Shown piece by piece: positions 45,314 to 55,357 of a DNA stretch of 64,000 nucleotides. The stretch is from Clostridiales bacterium (GTDB taxonomy: Bacteria; Bacillota; Clostridia; Oscillospirales; Oscillospiraceae): NCBI GenBank assembly GCA_022764045.1, contig JALERU010000049.1:1-64000 (forward strand), given 5' to 3'. The position numbers and the translations under genes are program-made. Every line of letters starts with the position of its first letter. Within the stretch, counting starts at the first letter, position 1. The notes under the pieces were generated by a model. The model made no database searches and was not told the DNA's origin. It was given only the letters and a program-made list of their open reading frames with translations.

Positions 45314-46799
45314 GTTCCCCTCTCCTTTTCTGGCTCCGTTCCATGGCGGTGTAGATGGCGGGCAGGTCCAGGCTTTGGCGAACGATCTCCGCCAGCCGGT
45401 CCAACTGCCGCTCCTGGTGGTCGCGATGGCTCTCTGCGCCAACCGCCGTCCCTTCCATCCCCTTCCGGGCCAAGAGCCATTGGGCCAGGCGGTCGGTCAA
45501 CTCCCCGGCGTCGAAAAGGCCGTGGAGATAGGTGCCAAAAACTTCTCCTTGGACCGCCCCGTCGGGCTGTCCCTGGGACAGACGGCAGAAGGGTTCTCCC
45601 GCCACCTCCGTGCGGCCCATGTGGATCTCATAACCCTCCAGCCTTGCCCCAGAAAAGGGGACAGCCTCCACCACCCCCTCCACCCGGGTTCGGGTCTTTT
45701 TGGGGGTGAACACCGTCCGGCAGGGCAGCAGACCCAGGCCCGCAAGGGTGCCCCGGCGCTCCACCCCCTGGGGATCGTCCAGGGTCTGGCCCAACATCTG
45801 ATAGCCGCCGCAGATCCCCAGCACCGGGGTGCCCGAGGCAGCCAGATGCTTGACGGCCGTCTCTAACCCGTTCTGCCGCAGCCACAACAAATCCTCCATG
45901 GTGTTTTTCGTGCCGGGAAGGATGACCAGGTCCGGTCTTCCCAGCTCCCTCGCCTGACGCACATAGCGAACCCCCAACGCCTCATGGTGTTCCAGGGGGC
46001 TGAAATCCGTGAAATTGGAGAGCCGGGGCAGCCGGATCACCGCGATGTCCACCGGCTTATGGCAGGCAGTCTGCTCCAGGCAGGGGGCCAGGGAGTCCTC
46101 GTCGTCGATGTCCACCTGGGCGTAAGGCACCACACCCAGCACCGGGACGTGGGTTTTTTCCTCCAGCATCGCCAAGCCGGGCTCCAGAAGGGTCACATCC
46201 CCCCGGAATTTGTTGATCACGCACCCCACCACCCTGGCCCGCTCCTGGGGCTCCAGCAGGGCCAGGGTGCCGTAAAGCTGGGCGAAGACCCCGCCCCGGT
46301 CGATGTCCCCCACCAGCAGGACGGGGGCGTCCACCAGCTTGGCCAGGCCCATGTTGACGATGTCGTCCTCCTTCAAGTTGATCTCCGCCGGGCTGCCGGC
46401 GCCTTCGATGACGATGATGTCGTTTTCCCGGCAAAGGCTGTGATAGGCCGCCATAATCTCCGGGATCAGACTTTTTTTCTGCTTAAAATAGTCCGCCGCC
46501 CGGTAATCCCCCCGGACCTGGCCATGGACAATGAGTTGGCTGCCCACATCGCTGGAGGGCTTGAGGAGGATGGGGTTCATCCGCACGTCAGGCTCCCGGC
46601 CAGCGGCCAAGGCCTGGACAACTTGGGCCCGGCCCATCTCCAAGCCCTCCCGGGTGATGTAGCTGTTGAGGGCCATGTTTTGGCTCTTAAAGGGGGCCAC
46701 CCGGTGGCCGTCCTGGTGAAAGATTCGGCACAGGGCCGCCGTCAACAGGCTCTTGCCCACCCCGGACATGGTCCCCTGGACCATGATACACTTCGTCAT
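45285..46799 (-). CDS. cbiP: Cobyric acid synthase (CobQ/CbiP)
   Basis: MTKCIMVQGTMSGVGKSLLTAALCRIFHQDGHRVAPFKSQNMALNSYITREGLEMGRAQVVQA; GICGGYQMLG. Confidence 0.97.
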   Translation of the reverse strand: MTKCIMVQGTMSGVGKSLLTAALCRIFHQDGHRVAPFKSQNMALNSYITREGLEMGRAQVVQALAAGREPDVRMNPILLKPSSDVGSQLIVHGQVRGDYRAADYFKQKKSLIPEIMAAYHSLCRENDIIVIEGAGSPAEINLKEDDIVNMGLAKLVDAPVLLVGDIDRGGVFAQLYGTLALLEPQERARVVGCVINKFRGDVTLLEPGLAMLEEKTHVPVLGVVPYAQVDIDDEDSLAPCLEQTACHKPVDIAVIRLPRLSNFTDFSPLEHHEALGVRYVRQARELGRPDLVILPGTKNTMEDLLWLRQNGLETAVKHLAASGTPVLGICGGYQMLGQTLDDPQGVERRGTLAGLGLLPCRTVFTPKKTRTRVEGVVEAVPFSGARLEGYEIHMGRTEVAGEPFCRLSQGQPDGAVQGEVFGTYLHGLFDAGELTDRLAQWLLARKGMEGTAVGAESHRDHQERQLDRLAEIVRQSLDLPAIYTAMERSQKRRGEHDADPQQAR

Positions 46800-47848
46800 G
46801 GAATACACCTCCTCATGGCTTGCATCAGCCGGCGGTTTTCCTCCTCTCCCCGGACAGCGATCCGATACCAGCCGGGGCCCAGACCGGAATAGTTGGCACA
46901 GCTGCGGATCAGAACCCCTTGGGCCTCCAGCTTTTGCGCCAGATGGACGTCCTGGGCAAAGAAGAGAATATAGTTGGCTTGGCCCGGCACCACATGGCAG
47001 CCCAGATTCTTTAAGGCTTCCTGCAAAAAGGCCCGTTGGGTTTGGATGAGACCACGCAGCCGCTGTCCATATTCCCTTTCCCCCAGGGCCGCCATCCCCG
47101 CCGCCTGGGCCAGGTTGGACACCGGCCAGGGCTGCCCGGCCTGGGCCATGGCTTCCAGCAGGGGGAAATCCTGACACAGGCAATAGCCCAGGCGGACCCC
47201 CGCCAGGCCGTAAAATTTGGTGAAGGCCCGCAAAATCAGCAGCCGGTGCCGGGCGAGAACCGGAACTAGGGAATGGCTTCGGTCTGTCAAAAATTCCTCA
47301 AAACATTCGTCCACCACCAGCAACACGCCGCAAGTGTCGCACTTTGCCAAAATCTTCTCCAATAGCTCTCGGTCAGTGATCTGCCCGGCGGGGTTGCTGG
47401 GTTCGCAGAGGAAGAGCACATCCAGCGCCGGTGTGATCCAGGGCAGGATGCCCTCGGTCACCTGAAAGGACTCCTCTTTTGAAAGGGGATACTCTGTCAC
47501 CCGGCAGCCCACCCGGGACAGGGCCGCCGCGTATTCCGAAAAGGTCGGGGCGGTCACCAGAGCCCGCCCGGGCCGGAGGGCCAGCGCCAAGCGGTCAATG
47601 AGGTCGGAGGCCCCGTTGCCGCAGAGGATTTGCCCTGGGGCGACACCGTGATACGCCCCCAGGCTCTCCCGGAGCCGGCGGCACTGGGGGTCGGGATATC
47701 GGGAGACCTGATCCATGGCCCGGACCAGGGCCGCCTTTACTCCCGCCGGCGGGCCCAACGGGCTGACGTTGGCGGAAAAATCCAGGGGCTGGCTGTGGTA
47801 TTTTTGTTCATAGCCGGCCCAGTCGCCGCCGTGGGTTCTGTTCATCAT
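46796..47848 (-). CDS. cobD: Threonine-phosphate decarboxylase (PLP aminotransferase fold)
   Basis: LDFSANVSPLGPPAGVKAAL; CEPSNPAGQI; LRAFTKFYGLAGVRLGYCL; inside cobalamin operon. Confidence 0.93.
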   Translation of the reverse strand: MMNRTHGGDWAGYEQKYHSQPLDFSANVSPLGPPAGVKAALVRAMDQVSRYPDPQCRRLRESLGAYHGVAPGQILCGNGASDLIDRLALALRPGRALVTAPTFSEYAAALSRVGCRVTEYPLSKEESFQVTEGILPWITPALDVLFLCEPSNPAGQITDRELLEKILAKCDTCGVLLVVDECFEEFLTDRSHSLVPVLARHRLLILRAFTKFYGLAGVRLGYCLCQDFPLLEAMAQAGQPWPVSNLAQAAGMAALGEREYGQRLRGLIQTQRAFLQEALKNLGCHVVPGQANYILFFAQDVHLAQKLEAQGVLIRSCANYSGLGPGWYRIAVRGEEENRRLMQAMRRCIP

Positions 47849-48819
47849 AGCATCCTCCCCAGGAAACAGAGGCCCAGCCGCAGGGCCCCCAGCAAAAGCA
47901 GGCTTACTGTGCCCCCCAAATAGAGCAAGCGGTTGGCCCGCAAAATGTCCTCCGGCTGGATGGGCCGCGTGGGATCGCCGATGGTGGGCTTCTCATCGCG
48001 CTGGCCGAAGTACCAGGCCGGCCCCGCCAGTTGGACCCCCAGGGCCCCGGCCATGGCGGCCTCGGTCTGGGCCGAGTTGGGGCTGGCGTGGTTACGCCGG
48101 TCCCGCCGCCAAATTCTCCAGGCCCCCTTGGGGTCTTCCCCCGCCAGCCAGGCAGCCGCCACCAGCAGCAGGGCGGACAGGCGGGCGGGAATCCAGTTGG
48201 CCACATCGTCCAGCCGGGCTGCCCAGCGGCCAAAATACAGGTATGTTTCATTGCGGTAGCCCACCATGCTGTCCATGGTGTTGATGGCCTTATAGCACAG
48301 GGCCAGGGGCGCGCCCCCCAGCAAGAGGAAGCACAGGGGGGCCACCACCCCGTCGGAAAAATTTTCCGCCACGGTCTCTACCGCCGCTTTGGTGACCCCC
48401 TCCCGGTCTAGACGTTCCGTATCCCGGCCCACGATCCGGCTCACCGCCCGGCGGGCCTCCTGGAGGGTGGAGGTGGTAAGGGCCCAGTACACCCGGCGGC
48501 TCTCCTGGCCCAGCCCCCGCAGGGCCAAAGCCTGCCAGCCCCAAAGAACCGCCAAAAGAAACCGGAAGCCGGGATGGACCTTTCCCAGCGCCCACAGGGC
48601 CAGGCCGCTGATCACCAGGGTACCCACCGGCAGGAGGATCGCCAGAACAGCCCCTGCGGCCAGCTCTCCCCCACCGGTTTTGGGGAAAACCCGCCGCAAA
48701 AGCCTTTCCAGCCCGGTGATGGCCTTTCCCATCCAGACCACCGGGTGGGGCATCCAGGCGGGGTCGCCCAGCAGGAGATCCAAAAGAAAACTGAGAACCG
48801 CTGCCGCCAAGATCTCCAT
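47845..48819 (-). CDS. cbiB: Adenosylcobinamide-phosphate synthase
   Basis: LDLLLGDPAWMPHPVVWMGKAITGLE; TEPVAENFSDGVVAPL-like VETVAENFSDGVVAPLCFLLLGGAPLALCYKAINTMDSMVGY. Confidence 0.97.
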   Translation of the reverse strand: MEILAAAVLSFLLDLLLGDPAWMPHPVVWMGKAITGLERLLRRVFPKTGGGELAAGAVLAILLPVGTLVISGLALWALGKVHPGFRFLLAVLWGWQALALRGLGQESRRVYWALTTSTLQEARRAVSRIVGRDTERLDREGVTKAAVETVAENFSDGVVAPLCFLLLGGAPLALCYKAINTMDSMVGYRNETYLYFGRWAARLDDVANWIPARLSALLLVAAAWLAGEDPKGAWRIWRRDRRNHASPNSAQTEAAMAGALGVQLAGPAWYFGQRDEKPTIGDPTRPIQPEDILRANRLLYLGGTVSLLLLGALRLGLCFLGRML

Positions 48820-48820
48820 G

Positions 48821-49414
48821 CTATTTCCTCCCTGTGTAGTCGTTCTCCCCCAGCAAGGTGAGGGTTCGGTGGGACTGCCAAAGGCCGGCGTCCAGCACAT
48901 AGCTCCGGCCGCAGGCCAAGCTCCAGTCAAAATAGGACCGGGCCGGACGGGCAAAGGCGGCCATAGCCGCCATCTGGGTGCCCCCGTGGGCCACGATGGT
49001 CAGGCTCCCCTCTCCACGGGCCAGGGCCTCATCCACTAGACCGGCAAAGGCCCGGCAGACCCGCTGGGAAAAGGTCTCTATGCTTTCGCCTCCGGGGCAG
49101 GTCCCTTGGCACATCCCATCCACCCAGGCTCGGTAATCGAGGTCGTTCTCCATGTCCTGGGCACTGCGGCCCTCGAAGGCACCGAAGTTCATTTCGCCCA
49201 AGTCGGGTACCACCACCAGACGGGCCTTGGGAAAGAGAATTTCCGCCGTCTGACGGGTCCGTTTTAAGGCGGTAATATAGACTGCTTGCGGGGTGCTTTC
49301 AGCAGGGCGCAACGCTTCCTTTCCCTTCTGGGACAAAGGCACGTCGCTGATCCCCTGATACCGGCCGGTCTCTTGCCACAGGGTCTTCCCGTGGCGGATG
49401 AGCTCCACGGTCAT
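48821..49414 (-). CDS. cobC: Alpha-ribazole phosphatase-like histidine phosphatase
   Basis: MTVELIRHGKTLWQETGRYQGISDVPLSQKG; VAHGGTQMAAM; operon context. Confidence 0.88.
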   Translation of the reverse strand: MTVELIRHGKTLWQETGRYQGISDVPLSQKGKEALRPAESTPQAVYITALKRTRQTAEILFPKARLVVVPDLGEMNFGAFEGRSAQDMENDLDYRAWVDGMCQGTCPGGESIETFSQRVCRAFAGLVDEALARGEGSLTIVAHGGTQMAAMAAFARPARSYFDWSLACGRSYVLDAGLWQSHRTLTLLGENDYTGRK

Positions 49415-49749
49415 GGCTGCTCCCCCTTGAGGACCTGGGGCAGGCCGCAGCACACCCGCACCACCACCTCCGCCCGCTGGGCCAGCAGGCAGGCCAGACG
49501 GCCGGCGGCCTCCCGGCTTTGGCGCTGGTGGGCCGAGACGGGCACCACCCCGCCGCCCACCTCCGTGGCGATCACCACCTCGTGGTGGGCCAGGGTTTGG
49601 GCCAAGACCTCCAGGTCTTCTGCTTGTCCGGCGGCCAAGTCCTGGACATCCCAAACCGCCCGCTGGGCCAGTTCTTCCTCTGTCCAACCCAAAGCGGTGC
49701 GAATATACTCTCGTTTCCCCGCAAACAGCGGGCCGGTTACAAAAATCAT
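49411..49749 (-). CDS. Short CobU-like P-loop protein (112 aa paralog of CobU)
   Basis: MIFVTGPLFAGKREYIRTALG...VVIATEVGGGVVPVSAHQRQSREAAGRLACLLAQRAEVVVRVCCGLPQVLKG; compare full CobU C-terminus VELVCGLPNVLKG. Confidence 0.8.
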   Translation of the reverse strand: MIFVTGPLFAGKREYIRTALGWTEEELAQRAVWDVQDLAAGQAEDLEVLAQTLAHHEVVIATEVGGGVVPVSAHQRQSREAAGRLACLLAQRAEVVVRVCCGLPQVLKGEQP

Positions 49750-50516
49750 AGCATTGCCTCCATCCAGGTCACAATCCACAGGCCCGTCAGCATCCAGAGC
49801 TCCGCCCGCTGCAAAAACCAGCCGGCCAGATCCCCGGACAGGCCGCCGAACTCCTTCACAGACCGACGGTGATAATCTAAAAACACCATCAAAGCCAGCG
49901 CCGCCATCGCAGCCCCTGCCCAGCCGCAGAAACACAGCCCCACCGCCAGCCCAAGGGAGGCCGCCGCCAGCACCCGGGCAACCACGGTTTTGTCCGCCGC
50001 CGTGGCGAAAGTGTAGGCGAGGCCCGAACCCTTTGACAGGGGGAAGGTAGCCACCGCCAGGCCAGACAGGGTGCGGCTGAGACAAAAGCTCAGCCAGACC
50101 GCCGGGCCGGGGTAGTCAATCAGCGTGGCCCACAGGGTAAACGCCAGGATGAAATATCCACACAGGCGGATGACCCCAAAGGCCCCGATGTGGGGGTCCT
50201 TCATAATCTCCTGCTTTTTCTCCGGGGGTGCATGGCTGGCCAGGGCATCGGAGGCGTCGCAGTATCCGTCCAAATGGATACCCCCTGTGACGGCCACCGG
50301 CAGCAGGCACAGCCCCGCGCCCCGCAGCAGTGCCGGCAGGCTGAGCCACTGGCAAACCAGCACCCAGAGCCAGCACAGGCCGCCCACCGCCACCCCCACC
50401 AGGGGGAAGGCGCACATGGCGTAGCGCATGTTTTTCTCCGTCCAGGGAAATTGGGGCACGGGAATGGCGGAGAACATGGAGAAGGCCACCGCGATGGTTT
50501 CCAAAATGGTTCTCAT
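49746..50516 (-). CDS. cobS: Adenosylcobinamide-GDP ribazoletransferase
   Basis: AFSMFSAIPVPQFPWTEKNMRYAMCAFPLVG; GGIHLDGYCDASDALASHAPPEKKQEIMKDPHIGAFG. Confidence 0.97.
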   Translation of the reverse strand: MRTILETIAVAFSMFSAIPVPQFPWTEKNMRYAMCAFPLVGVAVGGLCWLWVLVCQWLSLPALLRGAGLCLLPVAVTGGIHLDGYCDASDALASHAPPEKKQEIMKDPHIGAFGVIRLCGYFILAFTLWATLIDYPGPAVWLSFCLSRTLSGLAVATFPLSKGSGLAYTFATAADKTVVARVLAAASLGLAVGLCFCGWAGAAMAALALMVFLDYHRRSVKEFGGLSGDLAGWFLQRAELWMLTGLWIVTWMEAML

Positions 50517-51025
50517 CCTCCGCCCCCCTTCAGCACGTTGGGCAGGCCGCAGACCAGCTCCACCACCTTGTCGGCCCGCCGGGCCAGATGGCGGTTGACC
50601 CGGGCCAGCTCTTTTAGGTAAAACAGGGTGTCTCCCTCGTAGGCGGCTCCGCCGGAAAAGACCTCGTTGGTCACCACCGTCAGGTGGTCGCACTGGGTCA
50701 GCAGATGCTCGACCCCCTGGATGGCCCGGTCCGCGCCCGCGCCCTGGGGGTGATAGAGTTCGTTTGCCACCAGGTTCCCCATGCACTCCAGCAGCACGTT
50801 TCCTCCCGGCTCCAGGGTCACGCCGGGGAGATTCCGGTAGCACTCCAGGGTGTGAAACTGCCGGTGGGCCCGGGCGGCCTGGTGGCGGGAAATCCGGGCC
50901 CGGCACTCCCCGTCCCAGGGCTCCATGGTGGCGATGTACAGCCGCCGGCCCGGCAGGGTGAGCACGTGACCCTCCGCGTATTCACTTTTTCCGCTGGCAG
51001 CGCCGCCGATGACAAGGGTGAACAT
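50513..51025 (-). CDS. cobU: Adenosylcobinamide kinase / adenosylcobinamide-phosphate guanylyltransferase
   Basis: MFTLVIGGAASGKSEYAEGHVLTLPGRRLYIATMEPWDGECRARISRHQAAR; VVTNEVFSG. Confidence 0.95.
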   Translation of the reverse strand: MFTLVIGGAASGKSEYAEGHVLTLPGRRLYIATMEPWDGECRARISRHQAARAHRQFHTLECYRNLPGVTLEPGGNVLLECMGNLVANELYHPQGAGADRAIQGVEHLLTQCDHLTVVTNEVFSGGAAYEGDTLFYLKELARVNRHLARRADKVVELVCGLPNVLKGGGG

Positions 51026-51040
51026 GCCTGATCTTCTCCT

Positions 51041-52096
51041 TTACTGAGGCGTATAGGCCTCGATTCCCAAGGCCGCAAAGGTGTGGCCGCTTTGATAGAC
51101 CGACAGGGCCAAATCCAGCAGGGGCAGGGCGGCCACCGCGCCGCTGCCCTCCCCCAAACGCATCCCGGCGGAGATCATCCCTTGCAGGCCCAAAGCCTCC
51201 AGCACGCAGCCGGCTCCCGGCTCCGCCGACAGGTGGGCGGCCAGCAGGGCGTCCGCCACCCTGGGACACAGGCGAACCGCGCACAGGGCCGCCACGTCGG
51301 CAATGAGGCCGTCCAGGAGCACAGGGAGACGGGAATAGGCGCCACCCAGGCACAGGCCGCACAGACCCGCCAGGTCCAGGCCGCCTACCTTTTGCAGCAC
51401 GTCAATGGGGTCAGCGGGATCAGGGGCATTGATTGCAATGGCCTGGCGGATGGCCTGGGTCTTTCTCACCAAGCCCGCGTCGGAGAGGCCCGCTCCCCGC
51501 CCCACCAATTCTTCTGGCTCTCTTCCCAGCAAAACGCTGGCCACGGCACAGGAGGTGGTGGTGTTGCCAATCCCCATCTCCCCCATGAGAAGAATGGAGG
51601 CCCCTTTCCCCTGGGCCTCCCGGGCCAGGGAAATGCCTGTCTCCATAGCCTGAATACATTCCGCCCGGGTCATGGCCGGGCCCTGGGAGATATCCGCCGT
51701 GCCGTTGCGCACTCGCCGGGAGAGCACACCGGGCGCGCCCGGAAAATCCCGCACCCCCAGGTCCACGGGCACCACCTGGCAGCCCGCCTGGGCCGCCATA
51801 AAGTTCACGGTGCTGGTGCCCTGGCCCAGGGAGGTGGTCACCGCCCGGGTCACCGACTCGTCAGACTGGGTGACCCCCTGAGCGATTACCCCGTTGTCCG
51901 CGCACAGCACGAAAAGCACCCGCTGGTCCAGGCGGACTGCCGCATCGCCGGTGAGGGCACCGATTTTGGTCACTGCTTCCTCCAATCCACCCAGGCTGCC
52001 CAGGGGCTTTGCCAGGCTGTCCCAATGGCGGAGGACCGCTTCCCTGGCCTGGGGATCGGCCCCGGGAATCCCCCTCAGCGTTTCTTCCAATGTCAT
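51041..52096 (-). CDS. cobT: Nicotinate-nucleotide-dimethylbenzimidazole phosphoribosyltransferase
   Basis: LAKPLGSLGGLEEAVTKIGALTGD; LCADNGVIAQGVTQS; GEMGIGNTTTSCAVASVLLG. Confidence 0.97.
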   Translation of the reverse strand: MTLEETLRGIPGADPQAREAVLRHWDSLAKPLGSLGGLEEAVTKIGALTGDAAVRLDQRVLFVLCADNGVIAQGVTQSDESVTRAVTTSLGQGTSTVNFMAAQAGCQVVPVDLGVRDFPGAPGVLSRRVRNGTADISQGPAMTRAECIQAMETGISLAREAQGKGASILLMGEMGIGNTTTSCAVASVLLGREPEELVGRGAGLSDAGLVRKTQAIRQAIAINAPDPADPIDVLQKVGGLDLAGLCGLCLGGAYSRLPVLLDGLIADVAALCAVRLCPRVADALLAAHLSAEPGAGCVLEALGLQGMISAGMRLGEGSGAVAALPLLDLALSVYQSGHTFAALGIEAYTPQ

Positions 52097-53436
52097 ACCG
52101 ATTTCCTTTCTCGATACCGGGCTGCGGCCGCCGCGAACCGGTCTGCCAGGGGGTACGCCCCGCCGAAATGAAGATGGGGAAAGGCCCCATAGAAAGTAGG
52201 CGTGGCCAGCCCGCACCGCCACTGGCGGCCCGAGAGCTTCCGGGCCGGCAAATCCGCGCCGTTTTCTGTGGTGTCCCAGTAGTGAAACTCATGGGCGGGG
52301 ATGTGCTCTCCCGCCCGGAAGAGAAGGCTGTCCTCCTCCGGGCAGAGGCTGAGATAGCCAAACCGCCGCAGCTGGCCCGTGGGATAGCCCAGGCCAGGCA
52401 GCAGGCCCACCATGGGCCAGTTCTCTCCCTCCTGGGTTTGGAGCTGGGCCTGGAGATACAGAAAGCCGCCGCACTCGGCCACGGTGGGCATCCCCTTTTG
52501 AACGGCTTCCCGGATGGCATCTCGCATCGTCTTATTTTCCGAGAGCTTTCTTGCATAGAGCTCCGGATAACCGCCCCCCAGATAAAGGCCGTCCACCGGA
52601 GGCAGCGCAGCATCCCCCAAGGGGCTGAAAAAGCACAGCTCCGCGCCGGACTGCCGGAGGGTATCAAAATTGTCTTCGTAATAAAAGCAAAAGGCCTCGT
52701 CCCAGGCCACGCCGATGGTGCAGCGGCAACTGGATGGCTTGCTTCCCGTCCCTTGCGGCTTAGGGGCTTCCGCCGCCAGGGATAAAAGGAGGTCCAGGTC
52801 CACCGTCTTTTCCAGCCGGGCCGCGATCTTGGCAAAGCGCCCGTTCAGATCCGTGATTTCCCCGGCGGTCAGCAGGCCCAGGTGGCGGCTTTCCAGACGG
52901 GCCTCCTCCATGGGCGGCAGATAGCCCAAAACCGGCAGGCCGGTTTCCTCCTCTAAAATGGGCCGAAGATGGGCGTAGAGGGAGGGCTTGCAGGCGGTGA
53001 GAACCATTCCGCGGATCTGGCTATCCGGGCGGAAATCCAGCATCCCCTTCACCTGGGCGGCCAGGGTCAGGCTGCTGCCGCCGGGGCGAAGGGCCAGGAT
53101 CACCGGCAGACCCAACCTCTGGGCCACCTGCCAGGCGCTGGCCTGGTGGGTACCGTTTACCCCGTCGTAAAAGCCCATGGCCCCTTCCACCAGGGCGACA
53201 TCCTTGGTTTGCTTTCCCAGGGTAGCCAGCAGGCCCTGCTCCCCTTGGAGAAACAGGTCCAAATTCCGGCTGGGGACCCCCAGCACCTTTCGGTGAAACA
53301 TGGGGTCAATGTAATCCGGCCCGCATTTGAAGCCCTCGACCCCAATTCCTCGTGCCTTGAGGGCTGCCAGCAGGCCGCAGGTGAGCACAGTCTTTCCGCT
53401 GCCGCTGGACATGGCGGCGATCATCAGCCGCTTCAT
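52093..53436 (-). CDS. cbiA: Cobyrinate a,c-diamide synthase
   Basis: MKRLMIAAMSSGSGKTVLTCGLLAALKARGIGVEGFKCGPDYIDPMFHRKVLG; VAECGGFLYL. Confidence 0.97.
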   Translation of the reverse strand: MKRLMIAAMSSGSGKTVLTCGLLAALKARGIGVEGFKCGPDYIDPMFHRKVLGVPSRNLDLFLQGEQGLLATLGKQTKDVALVEGAMGFYDGVNGTHQASAWQVAQRLGLPVILALRPGGSSLTLAAQVKGMLDFRPDSQIRGMVLTACKPSLYAHLRPILEEETGLPVLGYLPPMEEARLESRHLGLLTAGEITDLNGRFAKIAARLEKTVDLDLLLSLAAEAPKPQGTGSKPSSCRCTIGVAWDEAFCFYYEDNFDTLRQSGAELCFFSPLGDAALPPVDGLYLGGGYPELYARKLSENKTMRDAIREAVQKGMPTVAECGGFLYLQAQLQTQEGENWPMVGLLPGLGYPTGQLRRFGYLSLCPEEDSLLFRAGEHIPAHEFHYWDTTENGADLPARKLSGRQWRCGLATPTFYGAFPHLHFGGAYPLADRFAAAAARYRERKSV

Positions 53437-54623
53437 GGCTTCCACCCCAAGATCAAAAAGACGGGGTTTTGGGCCAGGAGGAGGTGGAGTTCCCCCACTT
53501 CCTGGGTCCGGCTCACGGAGAGCTGGGTGATCTCCACCTGGTAACCCAGCTTAGACAACCCCTGGGCCGCCTCATGCAGAGTCTCCAGGGCGATGGCGGA
53601 GACGCAAACCCGAGCCTGGGGGGCCGTCTGGGCAACGCTCTCTAAAATCCCCCCCATTTGCCGGCCGCTTCCCCCCACGAAAACCACGTCGGGGGCGGGC
53701 AGACCGGTCAGGGCTTCCGGGGCGGTTCCTTCAATCAGGCGGAGGTTCCAGGCGGCAAATTTCCTCCGGTTTTCCCGGATCAGGTCACAGGCCTCCGGCT
53801 TTCGCTCCACCGCCCAAACCCCTTGGCTGTTCAGGGCCAGCTCCACGCTGACGCTGCCGGTGCCGGCGCCGATATCCCAGCAGATCTCCTCCGGCTTGGG
53901 GGCCAGCTTCGCCAGGATGGCGGCCCGGACCTCCTGCTTGGTCATGGGGACTTTGCCCCGGGAAAATTCCTCATCCGGGATGCCCGGAAGGCTCCGCCGG
54001 GGCCGGGGCGGTGCCGCCGCCAGCATCACACTGAGGGGGGCGAAAACCTCCCCGGCCAGTTCCCGGGCCGTTCCCCGAAGGATTCGTTCCTGGGGATAGG
54101 CGAGGTTTTCTCCCACCGCCACCGGCAATTCCCCCAGCCCCGCCGCCGTCAGCCGGCGGCACAGTTCGGCGGGGGTTATGGCGCCACCGGTGAGGAAAAA
54201 AACCTCCTGCCCCCGGCAGACCTCGGCCACCGGGTCTACCTCCACCCCGTGGGCCGAGCAGAGCCGCCAGTCCTGCCAGGTAGCGTGGAGCTTGGCGGCG
54301 AAGTATTGCAGGCTGGAAACGCCGGGGATCACCTCCACCGCCATTTGTGCCTCTTCCAACAGAGGGATCAGCTTTTTGGCCCCGGAGTAAAACCCCGTGT
54401 CGCCGCTGAGCACCACGCAGGCATCCTCCCACGGGCCTTCCTTCAGGAGGTCCCGGATAGCCTCCGGCCTAATTTCCGCAAACCGCCGGGCTCTGGCCTC
54501 CGGCAGGGATTCCAGCAGGCGCTTGGCCCCCAGAATGGCCTCCGCCTGGGCCAGGGCTTCCCTGGCGTGGGTTGTTATGGTGCCCGCGTCCCCACAGCCC
54601 AGGCCGATGAGGGTCACTTTCAT
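53433..54623 (-). CDS. cbiET: CbiE-CbiT fused precorrin-6Y C5,15-methyltransferase (decarboxylating)
   Basis: N-terminal VTLIGLGCGDAGTITTHAREAL (CbiE); C-terminal PMTKQEVRAAILAKLAPKPEEICWDIGAGTGSVSVE (CbiT). Confidence 0.95.
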   Translation of the reverse strand: MKVTLIGLGCGDAGTITTHAREALAQAEAILGAKRLLESLPEARARRFAEIRPEAIRDLLKEGPWEDACVVLSGDTGFYSGAKKLIPLLEEAQMAVEVIPGVSSLQYFAAKLHATWQDWRLCSAHGVEVDPVAEVCRGQEVFFLTGGAITPAELCRRLTAAGLGELPVAVGENLAYPQERILRGTARELAGEVFAPLSVMLAAAPPRPRRSLPGIPDEEFSRGKVPMTKQEVRAAILAKLAPKPEEICWDIGAGTGSVSVELALNSQGVWAVERKPEACDLIRENRRKFAAWNLRLIEGTAPEALTGLPAPDVVFVGGSGRQMGGILESVAQTAPQARVCVSAIALETLHEAAQGLSKLGYQVEITQLSVSRTQEVGELHLLLAQNPVFLILGWKP

Positions 54624-55357
54624 GGCATCTCCCCCTTTCCAAATTCTTCTAACAGCTCCTCCAAGGTGCTCCCGTCCTCCGGCGGGCGGGAGATCAGGAC
54701 CAGGGTCACCCCCAGGGCCTGGGCGGCCCGCTTCTTTTCCTCATAGCCCCCGGCCCGGCCGCCGTCCTTGGTCACCAGCCAGCGGATGTGATATTGCTCC
54801 AGCATGGCCTCGTTCATTTTCTGGGTGAAGGGCCCTTGGAGGGCCAGGATGTTCCGGTGGGGCAGACCCAGGGCCTCGCAGGCCGACAGGCCCTGGTGGG
54901 TGGGTAAAATCCGGGGGAACAGCCGGCTGGGCTCCAGGCCGGAAAAGGCTCCCAGCTCCTTAGACCCGGTGGTGAGGAGGATATTTCCCGGCTGCTCCCC
55001 CAGAAAGGCCGCCGCCTGGGCGCAGCTTGCCACCTGGACGCAGCCTTCCCCGCTGCTCTCCGGGCGGAGGAGCCGCCGCAGGGGCAGGCCGAGGTCCCCG
55101 CACGCTCCCTGCAGATTTTTTGTCACCTCCACCGCATAGGGATGGGTGGCGTCGATACACAGGTCATAGCCCCGAAGGAGGGGGGCCATCCCCGCCCGGT
55201 CCAGGCGGCCAACCAGGACCTCCCCGTGGGGAAAGGGCCCCAGGGCCTCCGCGCCAAGGCGGGTTGCCACGCTGACGGTGACCGAATGGCCCGCCCGGGC
55301 CATTTCCCGGGCCAGCAAGCGGCCCTCTGTGGTGCCGCCAAAGAGAATGATTTTCAT
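54620..55357 (-). CDS. cbiJ: Precorrin-6A / cobalt-precorrin-6A reductase
   Basis: MKIILFGGTTEGRLLAREMARAGHSVTVSVAT; DATHPYAVEVTKN. Confidence 0.96.
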   Translation of the reverse strand: MKIILFGGTTEGRLLAREMARAGHSVTVSVATRLGAEALGPFPHGEVLVGRLDRAGMAPLLRGYDLCIDATHPYAVEVTKNLQGACGDLGLPLRRLLRPESSGEGCVQVASCAQAAAFLGEQPGNILLTTGSKELGAFSGLEPSRLFPRILPTHQGLSACEALGLPHRNILALQGPFTQKMNEAMLEQYHIRWLVTKDGGRAGGYEEKKRAAQALGVTLVLISRPPEDGSTLEELLEEFGKGEMP

